The notes beneath the pieces are model-generated. The model made no database searches. It had not been told where the DNA came from and was given only the letters and a program-made list of their open reading frames with translations. 64,000 nucleotides of DNA from the NCBI GenBank assembly GCA_902793605.1, contig CADBEB010000006.1, positions 1 through 64,000 on the forward strand, given 5' to 3'. Shown one piece after another: positions 6,222 through 13,934 of this stretch. The position numbers and the translations under genes are program-made. The DNA is from an uncultured Eubacteriales bacterium (GTDB lineage: Bacteria; Bacillota; Clostridia; Christensenellales; Aristaeellaceae). The first letter of the stretch is position 1. The number at the start of each line of letters is the position of its first letter.

Positions 6222-7997
6222 ATGTCGGAGAATGAAAACGTTAAGCGCAGCAGGCAGAAGACTGCCGGTCTGCTGAAACGCTTTGTCGCCTATTACAGGC
6301 CGTACAGGAAGCTGTTCTGCATGGATATGGGAGCGGCGCTGCTGGTCGCGGTGATCGGGGTGGTCTATCCCATCATCACCCGAACCATGCTCAATACGCT
6401 CATCCCCGAAAGACAGTATACGATGATCCTGGTCTACGGGCTTGTGCTGCTGGCACTGTATTTTGTCAAGATGTGCCTGAACTATTTCATCCAGTACGAG
6501 GGGCACATGATGGGTACCTACATGCAGGCCAGGATGCGCAGCGACATGTTCGCACACCTGGAAACACTGCCCTACAGCTTCTACGATACCCATGAGACCG
6601 GGAAGATCATGACCCGGATGACGAATGACCTGTTTGAAGTAAGTGAGCTGGCTCACCACGGACCGGAAAATATCATCATCTCCGTACTGAGCGTCGTGTT
6701 TGCTTTTGTTTATCTGAGCACGATCAACGTCCCCCTGACCCTGATCGTCTTTGCCTGTGTTCCTTTCCTGCTAATCATTTCCCTGAAACTGCGCAGAAAG
6801 ATGCGCAAAGCCTTCCGGGATACGCGCTCCGCCGTGGCGGAAATCAATGCGAGCATGGAGAGTTCCATTTCCGGTATCCGGGTGACGAAGGCATTCACCA
6901 ACGCGGAGAAGGAGAAGGAAAAGTTTGAAATCGGGAACGGCATGTTCCAGAAAGCCCGGAGAGCAGCTTATTCCGCCATGGGAAGATTTCACTCCGGCAA
7001 TACCTTCGTAACAGACATCTTCAACGTCGTCGTCCTGATCGCCGGCGGCATCTTCCTGTACAACGGGCAGATCCGCTATGGCGATTACTCTGCCTTCATC
7101 GTTTCCGTGAACATGTTCATCAATCCCGTTATGACCCTGATCAACTTCATGGAGCAGTTCGAGAACGGCATCACAGGGTTTGAACGTTTTTGTGAGATCA
7201 TGGACGAGAAACCGGAGACGGACAGTCCGGATGCCGTTGACGCGGGCCAGCTGGAAGGCCGGATCGAATTCCGCAATGTCAGCTATGCCTACGACGAGGA
7301 CAAGAACGTCCTGCGGCATGTGAACCTGACCATTGAACAGGGGAAGACCTTTGCCCTGGTCGGTCCATCCGGCGGCGGCAAGACCACGATCTGCCACCTG
7401 ATCCCCCACTTCTACGATGTTCTGAGCGGCGAGATCCTCCTGGACGGGAAGGAGATTCACACGCTGACGCTCGAAAGCGTCCGGCGGAATATCGGCATTG
7501 TGCAGCAGGATATCTACCTCTTCAACGATACGATGAAAGAAAACATCCGTTACGGTAAACTGGACGCAACGGATGAGGAGATCATCGGGGCAGCGAAGCG
7601 AGCCAATATCCACGACTATATTATGTCCCTGCCGGAAGGGTACGAAACGAAGATCGGCGAGCGGGGCGTGCGCCTGAGCGGCGGGCAAAAACAGCGGCTC
7701 TCCATTGCCAGGGTGTTCCTGAAAAATCCGCCGATCCTGATTCTGGATGAGGCGACCAGCGCTCTGGACAACACCACCGAGATCCTGATCCAGCAGGCGC
7801 TGGACGAGTTGTGCCGAGGAAGGACGACCCTGGTAGTCGCCCACCGGCTTTCCACGATCAAAAACGCGGACGAGATTGCTGTGGTCTCAGATGGCAGGAT
7901 CGTCGAGCAGGGAACGCATGACGAACTGATGAAACTGCATGGACAGTACTATGAACTGTACCAGCTGCAGTTCCGTGCGAACGGCGGGATGATGTAA
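6222..7997 (+). CDS. ABC exporter, fused permease and ATPase
   Basis: This 591-residue half-transporter has an N-terminal six-helix membrane domain (residues about 30-320) followed by a nucleotide-binding domain. Walker A GPSGGGKTT lies near 381, the Q-loop IVQQDIYLF, the signature LSGGQKQR near 485, Walker B ILILDEATSALD near 505 and the switch His AHRLST near 540. It belongs to the MsbA/LmrA-like homodimeric exporters for lipids, drugs or peptides. No C39 peptidase domain is present, so it is not a typical bacteriocin processor. GGGAGA precedes the ATG. It lies 38 bases after the channel gene and ends beside a leader-like small protein encoded on the opposite strand. Confidence 0.9.
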   Translation: MSENENVKRSRQKTAGLLKRFVAYYRPYRKLFCMDMGAALLVAVIGVVYPIITRTMLNTLIPERQYTMILVYGLVLLALYFVKMCLNYFIQYEGHMMGTYMQARMRSDMFAHLETLPYSFYDTHETGKIMTRMTNDLFEVSELAHHGPENIIISVLSVVFAFVYLSTINVPLTLIVFACVPFLLIISLKLRRKMRKAFRDTRSAVAEINASMESSISGIRVTKAFTNAEKEKEKFEIGNGMFQKARRAAYSAMGRFHSGNTFVTDIFNVVVLIAGGIFLYNGQIRYGDYSAFIVSVNMFINPVMTLINFMEQFENGITGFERFCEIMDEKPETDSPDAVDAGQLEGRIEFRNVSYAYDEDKNVLRHVNLTIEQGKTFALVGPSGGGKTTICHLIPHFYDVLSGEILLDGKEIHTLTLESVRRNIGIVQQDIYLFNDTMKENIRYGKLDATDEEIIGAAKRANIHDYIMSLPEGYETKIGERGVRLSGGQKQRLSIARVFLKNPPILILDEATSALDNTTEILIQQALDELCRGRTTLVVAHRLSTIKNADEIAVVSDGRIVEQGTHDELMKLHGQYYELYQLQFRANGGMM

Positions 7998-8030
7998 AAA
8001 GACCGTTTGATTCAACGGCCTTTTTCTTCT
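7996..8030 (+). terminator. Terminator after the ABC exporter
   Basis: AAAAAGACCGTT (7996-8007) pairs with AACGGCCTTTTT (8014-8025) with one mismatch, and further T-rich sequence follows. It overlaps the 3' end of the convergent small gene at 8012. Confidence 0.55.
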
Positions 8031-8197
8031 TTTTTGGGGAACTGTACCGGTTGGCCGGCGGCGTTGACCCATTCCATATCGTCCAGGCTCAGCGCCTTTA
8101 CCCGGCAGCGGGCATGCGTGCTGTCAATGATCTGCCGGAGATCCGGATTTTCCTCAAACTTCTGATAATCAAACAGGCGGAAGAGTTTTTTCTCCAT
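8012..8197 (-). CDS. Small leader-like protein, paralogue of the 8344 gene
   Basis: This 61-residue protein begins MEKKLFRLFDYQKFEENPDL and contains LSLDDMEWVNAAG before a short basic/acidic tail. AGGAGG lies eight bases before the ATG on the minus strand, so it is very likely translated. It shares the pattern KL-LFD-QKFE-N--L---ID--HAR and LS-DDMEWVNAAG with the divergent gene at 8344. The LS-DD---VNAAG end resembles double-glycine peptide leaders in spacing, but I know no named family and there is no obvious cargo peptide. The neighbouring ABC exporter converges on it. Function unknown. Confidence 0.7.
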   Translation of the reverse strand: MEKKLFRLFDYQKFEENPDLRQIIDSTHARCRVKALSLDDMEWVNAAGQPVQFPKKEEKGR

Positions 8198-8262
8198 TTC
8201 CCGCGCCTCCTTTCATCGTTTGCTCACCAATATATACGCACTAAAGATCCGGTCTGGCAGTC

Positions 8263-8291
8263 TTGCCTGAAAAAAATAAAACTGATATACT
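8263..8291 (+). promoter_or_regulatory. Sigma-70-type promoter for the small protein/sigma operon
   Basis: TTGCCT (8263-8268), 17 bases, TATACT (8286-8291). It is followed at 8344 by the first gene of the operon. Confidence 0.6.
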
Positions 8292-8343
8292 AACGCCTGT
8301 ATACAGAAGCTGTGTGATGAACCGGACAGGAGGACGGATCCAG

Positions 8344-8541
8344 ATGGAGAACAAGCTCAAGAAGTTGTTCGACTTCCAGAAATTCGAAGGCAATGCATCC
8401 CTGCAGAGCGTGATCGATGACGTTCACGCCCGTTATGCCAAGAAAGAACTGAGCATGGATGATATGGAATGGGTCAATGCCGCGGGCTATGGCAATGAAC
8501 TGGAGAAGAAACGCCTGAAGCTGGAGGAGGGGAAGAAATGA
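8344..8541 (+). CDS. Small leader-like protein in operon with a sigma factor
   Basis: This 65-residue protein begins MENKLKKLFDFQKFEGN, carries ELSMDDMEWVNAAG near residue 48 and ends in a charged tail. ATG 8344 is supported by GGAGGACGG upstream. Its last four bases (ATGA) overlap the start of the sigma-factor gene at 8538, implying translational coupling. A close paralogue is encoded divergently at 8012-8197. Possible roles are a sigma-factor accessory or anti-sigma peptide, or a secreted signal with a leader-like segment; the sequence alone does not decide. No membrane segment is seen. Confidence 0.75.
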   Translation: MENKLKKLFDFQKFEGNASLQSVIDDVHARYAKKELSMDDMEWVNAAGYGNELEKKRLKLEEGKK

Positions 8542-9020
8542 CAGCCGAACAACAGGAGAAGATTTATCTCGCGTTCCACGGCAAGGTCATGGGCTATCTC
8601 TGTGCGCGTATCAACCGCCGAGCCGAAGCGGAGGACCTGTGTTCCGAAGTTTTCGAGAAGATATTCCGGCGCTTCGACCAGTATGACAAAACAAAGTCCT
8701 CCATCAGCACCTGGGTCTTCACGATCACCCGGAACACCCTGATCGATCACTACCGCCGGGTCAAGCCCCAGGAGGAGCTGGACGAGAATCTTTCGGATGA
8801 TTCAGAAATCGACGAAGGACTGCTGCAGAACGAGTCGCTGGAAGAATTGGCGGCAGCCCTGCGGAGCATGCCGGAGGAACTGCGGGACCTGATCGTCCTG
8901 CGCTACTACGATAACCGCCCGCTGACTGAGGTTGCCGAAATGATGGGCATGAGCTACGGCGCGGTCAAACTTCGCCACCAGAAAGCCCTCGCAATGCTCC
9001 GAAAAGCACTGGCAGACTGA
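8538..9020 (+). CDS. ECF-like sigma-70 family factor
   Basis: This 160-residue protein has region 2 (YLCARINRRAEAEDLCSEVF and WVFTITRNTLIDHYRR, residues about 15-75) and region 4 (LRDLIVLRYYDNRPLTEVAE, then MSYGAVKLRHQKALAMLRKA, residues 110-158), the minimal two-domain form of an alternative (group 4) sigma factor directing RNA polymerase to specific promoters. Its start overlaps the upstream small gene by four bases. There is no separate anti-sigma membrane protein next to it, which leaves the co-encoded small protein as the only candidate partner in view. A terminator follows at once. Confidence 0.9.
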   Translation: MTAEQQEKIYLAFHGKVMGYLCARINRRAEAEDLCSEVFEKIFRRFDQYDKTKSSISTWVFTITRNTLIDHYRRVKPQEELDENLSDDSEIDEGLLQNESLEELAAALRSMPEELRDLIVLRYYDNRPLTEVAEMMGMSYGAVKLRHQKALAMLRKALAD

Positions 9021-9026
9021 AAGAAT

Positions 9027-9060
9027 GAAAGCCGGACGAACGACCGGCTTTCATCTTTTT
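9027..9060 (+). terminator. Terminator after the sigma-factor gene
   Basis: GAAAGCCGG (9027-9035) pairs with CCGGCTTTC (9044-9052), followed by ATCTTTTTT. It lies at the convergent junction with the minus-strand gene ending at 9051. Confidence 0.7.
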
Positions 9061-10076
9061 TGTCTCCTTCTGCTGATCTTTTCCGCCAACAGGTTAATGA
9101 CGCCTACAAAGATAAACAGATAATACGTGAAGAACCGCCACGTCAGCAGTGCCAGCCCGATTGTGCCGCCTGTAAAAATCCCACGGAAATAAAACAGGAA
9201 CCCGCCTTCCTGTGCACCGCTTGCACCGGGCAGGGGAGTATAGCTCGCGCTCACAAACAGCAAGAATGCCAGCGACATCAGGTGGTACCACGGCGTCCCG
9301 CTCATCCCGAACGCGTGATATACGAATACGATGGAGCCCGTCAGTGCCAGCAGGCTCGCAGTGCTGCACAGGCACTGACGGATGATCTCTCCCGGGGAAC
9401 GGAGAAGCGAATTAAGCGCGGTATGATAAGTATCCAAAACTTCATCGGCGCTCCTGCGGGTCGTTTCCGGATCTTTCAGGATCCGAATCTTTGCCAGCAG
9501 CGAGATCAGGCCGTTTACCAGCTTCCGGATCCAGGCGCGCCTGAACGCGGCGAGCAGAACCAGCGGCACGACGGCGAAATTGATTACCCAGCCGACCCTG
9601 ACGAACCAGATGGCGCCTTCCAGTTGCCTGTATATGAAATCCCGGTTCGCAATCAGGAAGGCCAGGGACAGCACAGAAACCATAAACTGGTTGCAGATCA
9701 GACGGATGGTGACGGTCGTCGTTCCGTTGCCCACGGGAACTCCGGCTTTGTTCATGGCAGCGACCTGCATGGGCTGGCCGCCGCTGGCACCGGGTGTGAT
9801 ATTGCTGTAGAAAAAGCCGCACAGCGTGATGCGGACGATGGCGCCGGCACTCAGCAGGAACCCCTGTCGGCGCAGGCAGAACCAGATGCCGACCCCGTCG
9901 CCGCCGGCATAGACCGCCCAGCAGCCCAGAAGTCCCAGGATATACAGAAGGTCCAGGCGCCGAACGGCGTCCCAGGCGTCGTGAAGCTCCTGGTTGCCGA
10001 AGGCTATGCAGATTACGGCCGCCACGGACAGCACAATGACGAGAATGCTCAGGGCTTTTTTCAGCTTCTGGTCCAT
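9051..10076 (-). CDS. Flippase-like / LPG-synthase-type membrane protein
   Basis: This 341-residue polytopic membrane protein belongs to the UPF0104 / lysylphosphatidylglycerol-synthase transmembrane family. It has about eight hydrophobic segments, the conserved ITPGASGGQPMQV near residue 95 and a second PLPGASGAQEGGFLFYF near 285. The family comprises flippase-like proteins and the membrane part of MprF. The soluble aminoacyl-transferase half of MprF is missing, so a lipid- or glycan-precursor translocation role is more likely than lysyl-lipid synthesis. It stands alone on the minus strand, divergent from glgA. Confidence 0.8.
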   Translation of the reverse strand: MDQKLKKALSILVIVLSVAAVICIAFGNQELHDAWDAVRRLDLLYILGLLGCWAVYAGGDGVGIWFCLRRQGFLLSAGAIVRITLCGFFYSNITPGASGGQPMQVAAMNKAGVPVGNGTTTVTIRLICNQFMVSVLSLAFLIANRDFIYRQLEGAIWFVRVGWVINFAVVPLVLLAAFRRAWIRKLVNGLISLLAKIRILKDPETTRRSADEVLDTYHTALNSLLRSPGEIIRQCLCSTASLLALTGSIVFVYHAFGMSGTPWYHLMSLAFLLFVSASYTPLPGASGAQEGGFLFYFRGIFTGGTIGLALLTWRFFTYYLFIFVGVINLLAEKISRRRQKR

Positions 10077-10163
10077 GCGGCCTCCTCCGAATCATCAGGA
10101 ATGATTTATTCTACCTTCTTTGGCAGAAACTGTCCAGCCTTGCGCATCCGCCTGAAATAAACC

Positions 10164-10192
10164 TTTTCAAACGTGCAGAAGCATGGTAGAAT
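10164..10192 (+). promoter_or_regulatory. Promoter of glgA
   Basis: TTTTCA (10164-10169), 17 bases, TAGAAT (10187-10192), 35 bases before the glgA ATG. Confidence 0.5.
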
Positions 10193-10227
10193 GACGGAAG
10201 AATAAAAGAGAACAAGGAGATCGGTAT

Positions 10228-12045
10228 ATGAGGATCTGGTATGTGTCGAGCGAATGCGCGCCTTTCAGCAAGTCCGGCGGACTGGCGGACGTGGCCTACA
10301 GCCTTCCCCCCGTGCTCAAGGCTGCCGGGGATGACGTGGAGATTGTTACGCCCCTGTATCGTTTCACCTGGGAGCATTTCGGCCACGATCTGGTCTTTGT
10401 CGGCACCTGGCCGATCCAGTTGAAGGACCAGGTGATCGACGCCAACGTCTGGAAAGGAGAGCGCGCCGGCGTGCCGGTCTGGTTCATCGGTCAGGACCAG
10501 CTTTTCATGCGCGAGGGAAAACAGCTTTATGGCTATGATGACGACGGCTGGCGTTTCGCCTTCTTCTCCAAGGCGGTGATCACGCTCATGGGTGAGATCA
10601 GCCCCCTGCCGGATATCATTCACTGCAACGACTGGGAGACGGCACCGGCCATCCTCTACCTGAAGGACAGGCAGCAGGCGGATTCCCGCTTTTCCGCGGT
10701 CCGCTCAGTCTATACGATCCATAACATCGCCTACCAGGGCCAGTTCGCCCGGGAGAAGATGTATTCCGTCTTCGCGCTGGACAACAGCTGGTATGACCGG
10801 GCCCTGATTTTCGGCTATGAAGGCAGGGAAGATATCAACCTCATGAAAGGCGCCATGATGATGGCGGATGCGGTGACCACAGTCTCGCCGACCTATGCGC
10901 GGGAACTGCATCATCATCAGTTCGCCCAGGGCCTGGAGGGTGTCATCGACTATGTGGACGGGAAGCTTTACGGCATCCTGAACGGCATTGACACGGAGAC
11001 CTACGATCCGCGGACGGACACCCGGATCCCGGCACCTTTCAGTGCGGAGGACCTGGGCGGGAAGGCTGCCTGCAAGGCGGCTGTTCAGCAGCGCTTCGGC
11101 CTCACGCCGGAACCCGGCTGGCCGCTGGTGGCGGTCGTGGCCCGGCTGGTGGAGCAGAAAGGACTTGACCTTATCCGCGACGCACTTCCGGGTCTTATGG
11201 ACCTGGGCGTGCAGGTGGTCGTCTTCGGCCAGGGCGATCCGTGGTATACGGGTTATTTCCGCTGGGCGGCCGACAAATGGCGAGGCCAGATGGGCTTCTC
11301 GGACGACTACACGGAGGAGGTTGCCAGCGAGATCTTCGCCGGCGCAGACTTCTATCTCATGCCGTCGCGTTTTGAACCCTGCGGCCTCTCCCAGATGATG
11401 GCCATGCGCTACGGCACCGTCCCGATCGTCCGGGAGACCGGCGGCCTGCGGGATTCCGTACGGGTTTACAGCTCCTTCGATGGTGTCGGCGAGGGCTTTG
11501 CCTTTTCCGAGTATGCTGCCAAGGACCTGTACCTGGCCATCCTGGACGCCGTGAAGCTGTACTTCAGCGATCCCGACACCTTCAATACCCTGCGCCAGCG
11601 CTGCATGAACAAGGATTTCTCCTGGGAACGGAGCGCCGAGCAGTACCAGCGGATGTACAAGGAAGTGTACATGGCCGGGCATTCCGAAGGCCTTAGCTTC
11701 CAGGAAGCCTTTGAGAACATCCGGGACCTGTATGCGCAGAACGACGCGAAGAACCGGCAGAACCATCCGGAACGCTACGGGCCGGAGTTCCGCCGGGTGA
11801 TTGAGATCGAGCTGATGGGTGAAGGTGCCGGCTGGCTTTATATCGAAACAACAGGCCAGGGCTTCCGCGTGGAACCCTGGAGCTATCATGACGCGGACGC
11901 CCACATCAAGTGCAGCTATCATCATCTGATGCGTATGATGCGCGGCGAGACCACCGCCCCGAGGCTCTTTATGAAAGGCCGCCTGAAGATCACCGGTAAC
12001 CTCGCCAAGGGCTTTGAGATCAAGAACCTGCTCTCGGCAGACTGA
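10228..12045 (+). CDS. glgA: Glycogen synthase fused to a C-terminal SCP2-like domain
   Basis: Residues 1-480 are a GT5 glycogen/starch synthase that adds glucose from ADP-glucose to alpha-1,4-glucan: KSGGLADV at 15-22 (ADP-glucose binding), HNIAYQGQF, MPSRFEPCGLSQM and the following RYGTVPIVRETGGLRDSV. Typical GlgA ends near 480. This one is 605 long. Residues about 517-603 (EIELMGEGAGWLYIETTG, then LMRMMRGETTAPRLF and MKGRLKITGNLAKGFEIKNL) look like an SCP2 sterol-carrier-type domain. The fusion is in frame with no sign of a sequencing break. AAGGAGA precedes the ATG. No other glycogen genes are adjacent. Confidence 0.9.
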   Translation: MRIWYVSSECAPFSKSGGLADVAYSLPPVLKAAGDDVEIVTPLYRFTWEHFGHDLVFVGTWPIQLKDQVIDANVWKGERAGVPVWFIGQDQLFMREGKQLYGYDDDGWRFAFFSKAVITLMGEISPLPDIIHCNDWETAPAILYLKDRQQADSRFSAVRSVYTIHNIAYQGQFAREKMYSVFALDNSWYDRALIFGYEGREDINLMKGAMMMADAVTTVSPTYARELHHHQFAQGLEGVIDYVDGKLYGILNGIDTETYDPRTDTRIPAPFSAEDLGGKAACKAAVQQRFGLTPEPGWPLVAVVARLVEQKGLDLIRDALPGLMDLGVQVVVFGQGDPWYTGYFRWAADKWRGQMGFSDDYTEEVASEIFAGADFYLMPSRFEPCGLSQMMAMRYGTVPIVRETGGLRDSVRVYSSFDGVGEGFAFSEYAAKDLYLAILDAVKLYFSDPDTFNTLRQRCMNKDFSWERSAEQYQRMYKEVYMAGHSEGLSFQEAFENIRDLYAQNDAKNRQNHPERYGPEFRRVIEIELMGEGAGWLYIETTGQGFRVEPWSYHDADAHIKCSYHHLMRMMRGETTAPRLFMKGRLKITGNLAKGFEIKNLLSAD

Positions 12046-12093
12046 CACAATGTCCGGGTACAGCATCCCACAAATATGGAAGGGAGCATCATC

Positions 12094-12729
12094 ATGGATC
12101 TGAACATCAATATCCTTAAACGCAACGAGCTGCTTGCGCAGAAAGTGATCAAGGGTCTGGAAAGCCGGAATATGACAGGATACTATGCCGACTCGAAGGA
12201 GGAGGCACTGAAAACCGCGCTCTCCCTGATTCCGGAGGGAAGCAGCATCGCCATGGGCGGTGCAATGAGCGCCCATGAGATCGGGCTGGTCAAGGCCCTG
12301 AAGAACGGGAATTACCATTTCATCGACCGGGATGCTGCGGCAGATAAACGCGCGGCAATGCTGGAATCCTATGACTCAGACTGGTTCCTGGCCAGCGCCA
12401 ACGCGATGACGGACGACGGGATCCTCGTCAATATCGACGGCAACTCCAACCGGGTGTCCATGATCTGCCAGGGGCCGAAGCAGGTGTTGTTCATCGTCGG
12501 GATGAACAAGATCTGCGCCGACCTGGACGACGCTATGAAGCGCGCCCGCAACGTGGCTGCACCGACCAATGCCCAGCGCTTCGGACTGGACACGCCTTGC
12601 ACAAAAACCGGCAAGTGCATGGACTGCAAGAGCCCGGACACCATCTGCTGCCAGTTCCTGATCACCCGGTTCAGCCGACATGCCGGCCGGATTCATGTGA
12701 TCCTTGTCAACGACGTGCTGGGGTTCTGA
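12094..12729 (+). CDS. LUD-domain (LutC/DUF162-like) protein
   Basis: This 211-residue soluble protein has the LUD fold associated with lactate-utilisation proteins. Visible are SIAMGGAMSAHEIGL near 52, DGILVNIDGNSNRVS near 113 and a cysteine-rich C-terminal CTKTGKCMDCKSPDTICC near 175, characteristic of this subfamily. Single LUD proteins outside lutABC operons have no settled function. ATG 12094 follows GGAAGGGAG; an upstream ATG at 12076 overlaps that site. It ends one base before the MFS gene, which suggests co-transcription. Confidence 0.8.
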   Translation: MDLNINILKRNELLAQKVIKGLESRNMTGYYADSKEEALKTALSLIPEGSSIAMGGAMSAHEIGLVKALKNGNYHFIDRDAAADKRAAMLESYDSDWFLASANAMTDDGILVNIDGNSNRVSMICQGPKQVLFIVGMNKICADLDDAMKRARNVAAPTNAQRFGLDTPCTKTGKCMDCKSPDTICCQFLITRFSRHAGRIHVILVNDVLGF

Positions 12730-12730
12730 G

Positions 12731-13927
12731 ATGAAGAAAAGATTTTCACCTGTTACCCTCCATTACACGCTGATCACCGGCGGATTCTGGATGGCTTTCT
12801 GCGTGGTGACTGCCTATGCTGCCGTTTACCTGCAGGGAATCGGTTGCAATAACCAGGAACTTGGCCTGATCCTCGCCATGGGCAATGTGGGCGGAGCGGT
12901 ACTCAGTCCCGCCCTCGGCGCGCTGATCGACCGGAACCGGAAAGTCCGCCACGCAGCGGTCATCAATGTCCTGCTGGCGGTGCAGGTGGTCCTGCTGGTT
13001 TTACTGCGGGTACATGCGCGGCACGATCTGCTGACAGCCGCCTGTTATGTGCTCTACATGACCGCCATGATGCCGGTCAACGCCGTCAACCTGGATCTGT
13101 GCGTCCGGCTGGAGCGGGCGAAAGCCCCCCTGGACTTCGGCTTCGCGCGCTCGATGGGCAGCTTCTCCTTCGTGATCCTGTCCACGCTCCTGGGTGTTCT
13201 CGTCGCAAAGTGGGGTTTCCTGACGCTGCCCTTTGCCGGGCTCGGCGTGGTAGCCCTGCAGTTCATCGGGAACCGGCTCATCGACAGGGATCTGCGGGAG
13301 GCCGAGGCAGCTGTGCCCGGGAGCGAGACGGCCGTGCAGGTGCAATCCTCCGGCCTGATCACGTTCGTAAAGGAAAACAGGATGTTCTGCCTGATGCTTT
13401 TCGGCACGATCATCCTGTTCATTCCGCATAATATGGACGGCAACTTCCTGATCAACGAGGTCCGGAACCTGGGCGGTGATACCGCGATCATGGGCCTGGT
13501 CGCCTCCTTCACGGCAATCACGGAAGTGCCGATCATGATGTTCTCTTCAAAGCTGAGCAAAAAATGGGAGACGGTGCAGTACATCCGTCTCGCATTGGTG
13601 TTCTTTACTTTGAAGATCCTGGCCTATGCGCTGGCACCGAGCATCCCGTGGTTTTTCGCCGCGCGTATCCTGCAGGCGCCGAGCTACGCGCTGTACACGG
13701 TGCTGATCGTCCGCTACGCGGACAGCGTGGTGGACCGGAAGGACTCGGCAAAAGCACAGTCGCTGGCCTTCAGCATGACGACCATCGGATCGGTGCTGGC
13801 CAGCCTGATCGGCGGGGCGATGTTCGACTCGGTGGGGGTCCGGACGACGATGCTCACCGCAGCAGCGATCTCCGCGGTCGGTACGGTGGTGGCATTGCTG
13901 GGGACCATGAGCAGGAAAAAGGCCTGA
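12731..13927 (+). CDS. MFS transporter
   Basis: This 398-residue protein has about twelve membrane segments and major facilitator features, including the loop LIDRNRKVRHAA after the second helix. Its overall form resembles the nucleoside/phenylpropionate-type MFS group. ATG 12731 starts directly after the stop of the LUD gene (TGA, one base, ATG), so the two are coupled. An upstream ATG at 12704 lies inside the LUD gene and is rejected. Substrate not assignable. It is convergent with the antiporter gene, whose stop is only seven bases away. Confidence 0.85.
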   Translation: MKKRFSPVTLHYTLITGGFWMAFCVVTAYAAVYLQGIGCNNQELGLILAMGNVGGAVLSPALGALIDRNRKVRHAAVINVLLAVQVVLLVLLRVHARHDLLTAACYVLYMTAMMPVNAVNLDLCVRLERAKAPLDFGFARSMGSFSFVILSTLLGVLVAKWGFLTLPFAGLGVVALQFIGNRLIDRDLREAEAAVPGSETAVQVQSSGLITFVKENRMFCLMLFGTIILFIPHNMDGNFLINEVRNLGGDTAIMGLVASFTAITEVPIMMFSSKLSKKWETVQYIRLALVFFTLKILAYALAPSIPWFFAARILQAPSYALYTVLIVRYADSVVDRKDSAKAQSLAFSMTTIGSVLASLIGGAMFDSVGVRTTMLTAAAISAVGTVVALLGTMSRKKA

Positions 13928-13934
13928 GTACGCT

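Noticed and set aside
6222..8197. Complete bacteriocin export system (ABC exporter plus double-glycine peptide)
   Set aside because: The exporter lacks the C39 peptidase domain and the small proteins lack a true GG site and cargo, so a bacteriocin call is not supported. It is kept only as a hypothesis.
9060..10160. Plus-strand open frame of 366 codons opposite the flippase-like gene
   Set aside because: Gln/Pro/Asp-rich shadow. The minus strand encodes the membrane protein with conserved GASGGQ and GASGAQ motifs.
12704..12730. Upstream start for the MFS gene
   Set aside because: It would lie inside the LUD gene. The ATG at 12731 directly after the stop gives a normal N-terminus.
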